Below, in pieces: positions 5,269 through 10,158 of a DNA stretch of 10,158 nt; positions within the stretch are counted from its first letter, which is position 1; every line of letters begins with the position of its first letter. Under the pieces are notes generated by a model, which had not been told where the DNA came from, searched no databases, and saw only the letters and a program-made list of their open reading frames with translations. Source of the stretch: Bacillota bacterium (GTDB lineage Bacteria; Bacillota; Clostridia; Oscillospirales; Ruminococcaceae); assembly GCA_029550985.1 (NCBI GenBank), contig JAKPGH010000199.1, positions 1 to 10,158 of the forward strand. Reading direction: 5' to 3'. Made by a program: the position numbers and the translations under genes.

Positions 5269-5943
5269 ATGCAGTATCTTCTAGTCTTTCTGGAAGGGAT
5301 GGGCACCTTTGTCTCTCCCTGTATGTTGCCCATGCTTCCCATTTATGTGGCTTATTTTTCGGCGGGTTCCGGCCGCCGCAAGGCGTTGAGCAACGCCCTG
5401 GGCTTTGTGTTGGGCTTTACGCTGATGTTTATGGCCATGGGAGCGGCGGCGGGCACCGTCGGGCAGTTTCTTTCCACCCACAAAACCACCCTCATGCAGG
5501 TGGCGGGGGCATTGTCCGTCCTGCTGGGGCTGATTTACGCAGGGCTGATTCCCGCCCCCATCGCCCGGCTGTTCAAAGGCTTTTCCATGAATCCCCAACG
5601 CGTGAAGGGGCTCAACTTCTTTTCCTCGGTGCTGTTTGGCGTCATCTTTTCGGTGGGCTGGACCCCCTGCGTCGGCGTGTTCCTCAGCGCCGCCCTGCTG
5701 ATGGCGGCTGGCATGGGGAATCCTATTGCCGGAGTGCTGATGCTGCTCTGCTTTTCCCTGGGGCTGGGAATCCCCTTTGTGATGGCCGCCCTTCTGCTGG
5801 AGCGGCTCACCGACACCTTTGCCTTTTTCAGGCGCCACCTTTCCGCCATTCACCGCATTGGCGGCGCCTTTCTAGTGCTGGTGGGCATCGCCATGATGTG
5901 CGGCTGGCTGGATAGGCTTCTGGTTTCCCTTTCGTTCGGATAG
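5269..5943 (+). CDS. ccdA: CcdA-type thiol-disulfide transmembrane electron carrier
   Basis: A 224-aa integral membrane protein with about six hydrophobic segments. It carries electrons from cytoplasmic thioredoxin across the membrane to an extracytoplasmic thioredoxin-like protein. The paired redox cysteines are in the expected places: SPCMLPMLPIYVAYFSAG near the start (Cys18) and GWTPCVGVFLSAAL in the fourth segment (Cys134). Length and motifs match the CcdA/DsbD core family. ATG at 5269 follows GGGGTG by six bases; an in-frame ATG at 5233 lies within the leader hairpin and has no ribosome site. The next gene, 20 bp later, encodes a TlpA/ResA-like thioredoxin, the natural partner. In sporeformers such pairs serve cytochrome c maturation or, with StoA/SpoIVH, spore cortex formation; no cytochrome c gene is in view. 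Confidence 0.94.
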   Translation: MQYLLVFLEGMGTFVSPCMLPMLPIYVAYFSAGSGRRKALSNALGFVLGFTLMFMAMGAAAGTVGQFLSTHKTTLMQVAGALSVLLGLIYAGLIPAPIARLFKGFSMNPQRVKGLNFFSSVLFGVIFSVGWTPCVGVFLSAALLMAAGMGNPIAGVLMLLCFSLGLGIPFVMAALLLERLTDTFAFFRRHLSAIHRIGGAFLVLVGIAMMCGWLDRLLVSLSFG

Positions 5944-5963
5944 GACCGTAAAGGAGATATATC

Positions 5964-6599
5964 ATGAAACGATTTTGGTATTTGCTCATAGCCTTCTGCC
6001 TTGTGTTGGCTGTCGGGGTGCTGGGATACCGGTACCTTTCTCAAAAAGTGACCCCCGCCGTTCCGCTGCCCGTCCCATCCCAGGAGAAAAACTCTGTCGA
6101 CAGCTCACAAGAAGCAGCCGCCGGCGCTTCGGAAACAGGCGTCCAGCCCGAGGAACGGGAAAAAATTCCCGCCCCCGACTTTACCGCCTACGATGCCGAA
6201 GGCAACCCGGTAAAGCTTTCCGACCAGTTGGGGACGGTGCCGGTGGTTCTCAACTTCTGGGCCAGCTGGTGCCCTCCCTGCCGGATGGAGATGCCCCATT
6301 TTGACAAGGTGGCGTCCGAGTATGGCAGCGACGTGCTGCGCTTTCTCATGGTGGACATGGTGGGAACCAGCGGCTCCTACACCGAAACCAGGGAAAAAGC
6401 CCAGGCCTATCTGGAGGAGGAGGGTTTTACCTTTCCCGTCTGGTTTGACGAGGACCAGGACGCCCTGATGACCTACGGCATCAGCGCCTTCCCCACCACC
6501 TTTTTCATCGACGCCCAGGGCAATGTGGAAGGATATTACCCGGGCGCCATGACCGAAGAAACCCTCCGCCTGTTCCTGCGGGAGTTGTACGGGCTGTAA
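5964..6599 (+). CDS. Membrane-anchored TlpA/ResA-like thiol-disulfide oxidoreductase
   Basis: A 211-aa protein with an uncleaved-looking N-terminal membrane segment (about 4-21), a low-complexity linker rich in Pro, Ser, Ala and Glu (about 28-68), and a thioredoxin-fold domain (about 69-211). The active site is WCPPC at 102-106 within FWASWCPPCRMEMPHF, and the cis-proline loop is AFPTTF with Pro177. This is the ResA/TlpA pattern of a reducing thioredoxin outside the membrane. AAAGGAGAT precedes ATG by six bases, and the gene follows ccdA by 20 bp, so CcdA very likely reduces it. Possible targets include apocytochrome c, sulphur-containing envelope enzymes or, as for StoA in Bacillus subtilis, PBPs of the spore cortex; the sequence does not decide. 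Confidence 0.93.
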   Translation: MKRFWYLLIAFCLVLAVGVLGYRYLSQKVTPAVPLPVPSQEKNSVDSSQEAAAGASETGVQPEEREKIPAPDFTAYDAEGNPVKLSDQLGTVPVVLNFWASWCPPCRMEMPHFDKVASEYGSDVLRFLMVDMVGTSGSYTETREKAQAYLEEEGFTFPVWFDEDQDALMTYGISAFPTTFFIDAQGNVEGYYPGAMTEETLRLFLRELYGL

Positions 6600-6635
6600 A
6601 CAGCGCCTTCCGCGGGGCAACCTCTGAATTTCGGC

Positions 6636-6675
6636 AACCCAAAGGTCTGCGAATTCGGCGCAGACCCTTTGGGTT
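6636..6675. terminator. Strong hairpin between convergent tlpA-like and ABC genes, no U-tract
   Basis: AACCCAAAGGTCTGCG (6636-6651) pairs with CGCAGACCCTTTGGGTT (6659-6675) over 16 bp with a single bulged G and a 7-base loop. Neither strand has a run of T after the stem, so it is not a classic intrinsic terminator. The right arm overlaps the TAA stop (6676-6674) of the minus-strand ABC gene. It may still protect 3' ends or pause polymerase for both converging transcripts. Confidence 0.5.
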
Positions 6676-7372
6676 ACGGTGCTTTGGAGGCGGGCAGGGC
6701 GCTGTCCTGCACCAAACGGCCGTCGTGAATTCGGACCACCCGCCTTGCCTGGGCGGCGATTTCGTTGTCGTGGGTAATCAGCACCACCGTTTTTCCCTCC
6801 TGGTTGAGCTCCTTTAAAATCCGCATGATTTCGGCGCCCGAGGCGCTGTCCAAATTGCCGGTGGGCTCGTCGGCCAAGATGATGGGAGGTTTGGCGGCAA
6901 TGGCTCGGGCGATGGCGGTGCGCTGCTGCTGCCCGCCCGACATTTGGGTGGGCTTGTGGTGGCTGCGGGCGGTAAGTCCCACCCGGTGCAGAGCCTCCAG
7001 CGCCATGCGGCGGCGGGTTTCTTTTCCAATGCCGCGGTACAGCAGGGGAAGCTCCACGTTTTCCAAAGCGGTAAGGCTGGGAATTAAATTAAAGCCCTGA
7101 AAGACAAAGCCGATGCTCTGGTTTCGAATAACGGAAAGCTGGTCGTCGCACAGGGAGCTGACCTCCTGCCCTTCCAGCAGGTACCGGCCCGCCGTGGGCA
7201 TATCCAGACAGCCGATTAAGTTCATCAGGGTGGATTTTCCCGACCCGCTTTGGCCCACCACAGCCACCAGTTCCCCCGCCTCAATGGCCAGACTGACGCC
7301 GTCCAACGCACGCACTTCCCCCGGGCCGGGATTGTAAATCTTATGCACATCCTCCAGCAAAATCAGGGGCAT
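6674..7372 (-). CDS. ABC transporter ATP-binding protein, MacB/LolD type
   Basis: A complete 232-aa ATPase subunit. Walker A is GQSGSGKST (40-48), the Q-loop Gln is 92 within FVFQGFNLIPSL, the signature is MSGGQQQR (144-151, Met in place of the usual Leu), Walker B is ILADEP (165-170) with the D-loop NLD at 173-175, and the switch His is 201. The NLIGCLDMPTAG and TALENVELPLLYRG segments are typical of the MacB/LolD/FtsE-like (type VII) group that power membrane or lipid/peptide export machines rather than substrate channels. ATG at 7372 follows AAAGGA by nine bases; an in-frame ATG at 7396 overlaps the ribosome-site region. No FtsX-like permease or MacA-like adaptor is beside it: the gene downstream converges and the gene upstream diverges. 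Its partner must be elsewhere. Confidence 0.93.
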   Translation of the reverse strand: MPLILLEDVHKIYNPGPGEVRALDGVSLAIEAGELVAVVGQSGSGKSTLMNLIGCLDMPTAGRYLLEGQEVSSLCDDQLSVIRNQSIGFVFQGFNLIPSLTALENVELPLLYRGIGKETRRRMALEALHRVGLTARSHHKPTQMSGGQQQRTAIARAIAAKPPIILADEPTGNLDSASGAEIMRILKELNQEGKTVVLITHDNEIAAQARRVVRIHDGRLVQDSALPASKAP

Positions 7373-7488
7373 GGCATGATTTCCTTTCGTTGTCATACTC
7401 TGGAGATAGTATGTGCCGCATGCTTTTTTTCATGCTCCAAAATAAGGAATTTTTGCTGTTTTCTCTTTTTTCTTTTCCTGTTTTTCAA

Positions 7489-7494
7489 TATAAT
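7489..7494 (+). promoter_or_regulatory. -10 element for the zinc-knuckle protein
   Basis: A perfect TATAAT stands 37 bases before the ATG. The upstream region is a pyrimidine-rich tract with no good -35 (TTTTTT at 17 bp). It overlaps an AT-rich hairpin (ATAATAT-TTTT-ATATTAT, 7490-7507). Confidence 0.4.
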
Positions 7495-7531
7495 ATTTTT
7501 ATATTATTGGATATGACTTTGGAGGTCATCT

Positions 7532-7927
7532 ATGTTTTGTCCCAATTGCAACGTTTATCTGCAGGAAAGCCATCTCATTAAAAGAAATGTGAAAAAATTT
7601 GAGAACGCTATTATCGAATACGATGCCCGTTGCCCTTCCTGCCTTGAGGAAATTGGCCATATGTACTGGGGCGTGTTTACCCCCGCCGAGCGCTTTCGCT
7701 CCCAAGAGAAAAAGCCCGCGGAAGCTCCCCTTTCGGAAACTCCGCCTCCCACCCCTCGGGCGGAGGAGGCTCCCGCTTCCGCGCAGCCGGAAAACGACGC
7801 CCCCCCTTCGAAGGAGGTCAAGCTGGACTGGCCAAAGTCCTCTTCGTCGGGGGCCTGCACCTGCCCTTATTGCGGCAGGCTGCTGCCCAAGGAATACAAA
7901 AAGATTGACCTCAACAGCAAGGCATAG
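7532..7927 (+). CDS. Uncharacterised protein with three CPxC zinc-knuckle motifs
   Basis: I do not recognise this 131-aa protein. It starts MFCPNC (Cys3, Cys6), has RCPSC (Cys34, Cys37) after a basic segment, then a Pro/Glu/Ala-rich linker (about 60-98) that looks disordered, and ends with CTCPYCGRLLPKEYKK (Cys109, Cys111, Cys114). The first two pairs have the spacing of a zinc ribbon; the third CPxC has no partner pair, so it may form a half-site that needs another chain, or use Cys109. It looks like a small cytoplasmic adaptor rather than an enzyme. GGAGG at 7521-7525, six bases before ATG, is a strong ribosome site. It is monocistronic: divergent from the ABC ATPase and followed at once by a terminator. 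The first third uses more A/T-rich codons than the rest. Confidence 0.82.
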   Translation: MFCPNCNVYLQESHLIKRNVKKFENAIIEYDARCPSCLEEIGHMYWGVFTPAERFRSQEKKPAEAPLSETPPPTPRAEEAPASAQPENDAPPSKEVKLDWPKSSSSGACTCPYCGRLLPKEYKKIDLNSKA

Positions 7928-7949
7928 GCTTCTCATTTTTTATCACAGC

Positions 7950-7985
7950 AAAAAGGCGGTCCCTATCGGCCGCCTTTTTCTTTTA
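7950..7985. terminator. Bidirectional terminator between the zinc-knuckle gene and tmcAL
   Basis: AAAAAGGCGG (7950-7959) and CCGCCTTTTT (7970-7979) form a stem with a 10-base loop. On the plus strand the T-run continues as CTTTTAT; on the minus strand the stem likewise ends in TTTTT. It therefore serves both convergent genes. Confidence 0.88.
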
Positions 7986-8004
7986 TATTGCGTATTCAAA
8001 TGTG

Positions 8005-9213
8005 TTATTGCGGACGCCGCCCGGTCTTCCAGTTGCCGGTGGCCAACAGGTCATAGCCGCAGGGCAGAGGATTGGGCAGGGCAAGCCCATAGAGGTCGGT
8101 GGTGCGGCTTTCCAGTTGGGCCGTTGCCTGGCATCGTCCTCCCAGCTTTTCCAAGCGAGCCAGGGAAGCTTCACAGGGCAGGGTGGCGTGCTTGCCGATT
8201 TCGGCCAGAATTTCCCGCCCCCGCTGGTTAAATCCCAGAATGTGCAGGTAAGGGGGCGTCCCCGCCGAGTCCTCGGGTTGGATACCCAAAAAGGCGGAGA
8301 GAATCAGCCGGCGAATCCGGGCCATGGTGTACCGCTTGGTCTTGACCATAAAGGCAAGCTCCTCCAAGGTCCTGGCCGAGCGGATGGCGTCGTAAAAGCG
8401 GTTTTCCAGCCCTTCCGAAAGGTCGGGCAGGCGGGCAAGCTCCTCCGGTTTTAAGGTTCGCAGCCGGGCGAGAATAGCCGTTTCCAGGGTTTGCAGCCGG
8501 GCGGGAAAGAGGCCGTCCTCCCGGGCAACGGCCAGCACCTGGGCGCAGGAAGCCGGGATATACCTGGCCAACATGGAGAAGTTGTCCCCGTGGGACCGCA
8601 ACCAGGAGGCGCTGGCAATTCTCCCCTGGGGCGCCGACGCGTCGTGGGAAACTCCCAGGCGCCGAACCACCGTCACTTGGGGATTCCAGCCCAAGGCTCT
8701 TGCCTGCCGCAGATACTCCACCCCCAACAAGTCGTTGGGGTTTTTCAGGTGGGCGGAAAGCTGCTCTCCATAAACTTCCTCCACCGCCTGCTGCCGGGCT
8801 CTGGCGAAGGTCGCCCCCGAAGCCAGCCGGGCCCGAAGGGCGCTTTCCACCCTCGGGTCGTTGACCGAATGGGCCAAGGCTTCCAACAGGGAAACATCGC
8901 CGCTTTCGCTGCCAAAGCATAGGGTTTCGACGCAGCCGCAGGCGGCCAGCACCCCAACCCCTCCCCGTGCAAAGACGGGGGCGGGAGCCATGGACCAGGC
9001 CACCGGCAGCTCCAAAATCAAATCAAAGCCGGCGGACAGGGCGCAGGCGGCTCTCACCCGCTTTTCGGCGATGGCAATATCCCCCCGCTGGACAAAGTTT
9101 CCGCTCATCACCGCCACCAGATGGGTGACTCCCTTTTCCCGGGCGGACGCCGCCAACGCGGCATGACCGTTGTGGAAAGGATTAAATTCGGCAATGACGC
9201 CGCCGATTTTCAC
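8005..9213 (-). CDS. tmcAL: tRNA(Met) cytidine acetate ligase TmcAL
   Basis: A 402-aa nucleotidyltransferase-fold enzyme (formerly YlbM/DUF795). It activates acetate with ATP to acetyl-AMP and forms N4-acetylcytidine at the wobble position of elongator tRNA-Met, improving AUG reading. It shows the family hallmarks: IAEFNPFHNGH at the N-terminus with the HxGH nucleotide site at 14-17, VMSGNFVQRGD, LILELPVAWS, FGSESGD and PNDLLGVEYL. The start is GTG at 9213, eight bases after GGAGG; no ATG lies nearby in frame. It is divergent from ackA. In many Firmicutes tmcAL (ylbM) lies by yceD-rpmF, and ackA often does too, so those genes may follow ackA beyond the window. Both neighbours consume acetate and ATP. 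Confidence 0.96.
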   Translation of the reverse strand: MKIGGVIAEFNPFHNGHAALAASAREKGVTHLVAVMSGNFVQRGDIAIAEKRVRAACALSAGFDLILELPVAWSMAPAPVFARGGVGVLAACGCVETLCFGSESGDVSLLEALAHSVNDPRVESALRARLASGATFARARQQAVEEVYGEQLSAHLKNPNDLLGVEYLRQARALGWNPQVTVVRRLGVSHDASAPQGRIASASWLRSHGDNFSMLARYIPASCAQVLAVAREDGLFPARLQTLETAILARLRTLKPEELARLPDLSEGLENRFYDAIRSARTLEELAFMVKTKRYTMARIRRLILSAFLGIQPEDSAGTPPYLHILGFNQRGREILAEIGKHATLPCEASLARLEKLGGRCQATAQLESRTTDLYGLALPNPLPCGYDLLATGNWKTGRRPQ

Positions 9214-9263
9214 ATCTTTGCCCTCCTTGTGACGGTTTTACTTGATGTTTTTGGAATAATGTA

Positions 9264-9293
9264 ATAATATAGTAGACGTGGTGCGCTTGTCAA
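9264..9293 (-). promoter_or_regulatory. tmcAL: Promoter for tmcAL
   Basis: Read on the minus strand, a perfect TTGACA (9293-9288) precedes TATTAT at 18 bp (9269-9264) or TATATT at 16 bp (9271-9266). The -35 overlaps the left arm of the inverted repeat at 9282-9312. Confidence 0.7.
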
Positions 9294-9324
9294 TGACGGC
9301 AAAACAAGCGCAAAGTCGCAAAGT
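9282..9324. repeat. Inverted repeat and tandem repeat in the tmcAL-ackA control region
   Basis: TGCGCTTGT (9282-9290) and ACAAGCGCA (9304-9312) form a perfect 9-bp inverted repeat with a 13-bp centre. Overlapping its right arm is an exact 8-bp tandem duplication of CGCAAAGT (9309-9316 and 9317-9324). The inverted repeat covers the tmcAL -35 and lies upstream of ackA, where an operator would be expected. Only the symmetry is seen; binding is inferred. Confidence 0.55.
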
Positions 9325-9370
9325 AGAAAAGGGTATATGAGTTCAAGGAAAGGAATGGATACTGAACACG

Positions 9371-10158
9371 ATGATGATTCTTGTAATCAACGCAGGAAGC
9401 TCCTCCCTGAAATATCAGCTCATTGATATGGAAAAGGAGAGCGTATTGGCAAAGGGTCTGTGCGAACGCATCGGACTGTCCGGAAACATCACCCACAAAA
9501 CCGACAAAGGGGTGGCGCAGTACGAAACCCCCTTCCCCACCCATCTGGAAGCCTTCCGGGAACTGGTGAAGCTCCTCACCACCGGAGATTTGGCTGTGAT
9601 CTCCGACATGAAGGAAATTTCCGCCGTGGGACATCGGGTGGTGCAGGGCGCCGAGCTGTACAAATCCTCGGTGCGAATCACCGAAGAGGTGCTGGCCGGT
9701 CTGGAAACCTGCTCGGAGCTTGCCCCCCTGCACAATCCCGCCAACATTATGGCCATCCGGGCCTGCATGGAAGTGTTTGACCCCTCGGTGCCTCAAGTTG
9801 CCGTCTTTGACACCGCCTTCCATCAGACCATTCCCCAGCACGCTTATATGTACGGCCTGCCCTATGAGCTGTACGAAAAGTACAAAATCCGCCGCTACGG
9901 CTTCCACGGCACCAGCCACCGCTATGTCAGCGGCCGGCTGGCCCAGCTGACTGGGCGTCCCCTTTCTGAGATGAAGGTGGTTACCTGCCATCTGGGCAAC
10001 GGTTCCTCCATCACCGCCATTGACGGCGGCAAGAGCGTGGACACCACCATGGGCTTTACTCCCCTGGACGGCATCATCATGGGAACCCGCTGCGGCTCCA
10101 TCGACCCCTCCGTGGTCACTTATCTGATGGAGAAGGAAATCCTCACCCCCAAGCAGAT
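9371..10158 (+). CDS. ackA: Acetate kinase, N-terminal two thirds (cut by window edge)
   Basis: Acetate kinase makes ATP from acetyl phosphate and ADP in fermentative acetate formation, and works in reverse for acetate uptake. The 262 codons seen hold the family landmarks in register with the Methanosarcina thermophila enzyme: INAGSSSLK (Asn7), GHRVV (Arg89, equivalent to Arg91), LHNPAN (His121, equivalent to His123), FDTAFHQTIP (Asp147), YGFHGTSH (His179, equivalent to His180), HLGNGSS and GTRCGSIDPS (Arg240, equivalent to Arg241). GHRVVHGG is altered to GHRVVQGA, and RSGDIDP to RCGSIDP; I recall similar variants in Clostridia. ATG at 9371 aligns best with known N-termini, but the ribosome site AAAGGA (9349-9354) is 16 bases away. 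A second ATG follows at 9374, and an in-frame CTG at 9362 has ideal spacing. The final third, with the catalytic Glu, lies outside the window. Confidence 0.96.
   Translation, partial: MMILVINAGSSSLKYQLIDMEKESVLAKGLCERIGLSGNITHKTDKGVAQYETPFPTHLEAFRELVKLLTTGDLAVISDMKEISAVGHRVVQGAELYKSSVRITEEVLAGLETCSELAPLHNPANIMAIRACMEVFDPSVPQVAVFDTAFHQTIPQHAYMYGLPYELYEKYKIRRYGFHGTSHRYVSGRLAQLTGRPLSEMKVVTCHLGNGSSITAIDGGKSVDTTMGFTPLDGIIMGTRCGSIDPSVVTYLMEKEILTPKQ

Noticed and set aside
7418..7435. GCATG-CTTTTTTT-CATGC hairpin upstream of the ABC gene
   Set aside because: The stem is only 5 bp in an AT-rich tract and its position relative to any transcript end is unclear; likely chance.
1..10158. CRISPR array, insertion sequence, prophage, tRNA or rRNA
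   Set aside because: No regularly spaced repeats, transposase or integrase motifs, terminal inverted repeats or RNA-gene landmarks were seen on either strand.

Overview
The window looks like chromosome of an anaerobic, endospore-forming Clostridia-type bacterium of fairly high GC, possibly of the Oscillospiraceae/Ruminococcaceae kind (an inference from protein style and GC bias, not tested). The main evidence is a 25-codon spoVM gene, strong purine-rich Shine-Dalgarno sites, sigma-A-like promoters, and Firmicutes-style cinA, tmcAL, ackA and ccdA genes. Strong GC bias at third codon positions creates many long antisense open frames, which are not genes. There is no sign of phage, transposon, CRISPR or rRNA/tRNA genes. 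It reads as core housekeeping and sporulation DNA made of short divergent and convergent units.

Left part (1-3300). On the minus strand a secreted, membrane-anchored D-alanyl-D-alanine carboxypeptidase (PBP5/DacF type) is followed 18 bp later by the start of a U32-family peptidase/RNA hydroxylase homologue that runs off the window. Divergent from them, a metallophosphoesterase-fold protein with altered active-site motifs is followed by a small hot-dog thioesterase of the fluoroacetyl-CoA thioesterase (FlK) type. A strong bidirectional-looking hairpin separates this unit from cinA. The two divergent promoters in the dac/phosphoesterase gap appear to face each other and overlap.

Middle part (3300-6680). 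cinA (NMN deamidase/competence-damage protein) lies on the minus strand. Divergent from it is a pair of very small genes that are easy to miss: a 52-aa two-helix membrane protein and spoVM, which encodes the amphipathic peptide that marks the forespore surface in sporulation. A nested hairpin terminator follows. A strong extended -10 promoter then drives ccdA and a TlpA/ResA-like thioredoxin, which together form an extracytoplasmic thiol-reducing system.

Right part (6674-10158). An ABC transporter ATPase of the MacB/LolD type stands alone, with no permease in view. Divergent from it is an unrecognised 131-aa protein with three CPxC zinc-knuckle motifs. A bidirectional terminator separates that gene from tmcAL (tRNA-Met cytidine acetate ligase, GTG start). 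tmcAL is divergent from ackA (acetate kinase), which is cut by the window end. Both of these last two enzymes use acetate and ATP, and their shared control region holds an inverted repeat and a tandem repeat.

No clearly new multi-gene system is visible. The points most worth a second look are the small membrane protein beside spoVM, the phosphoesterase with degenerate metal-site motifs, and the face-to-face promoter arrangement.
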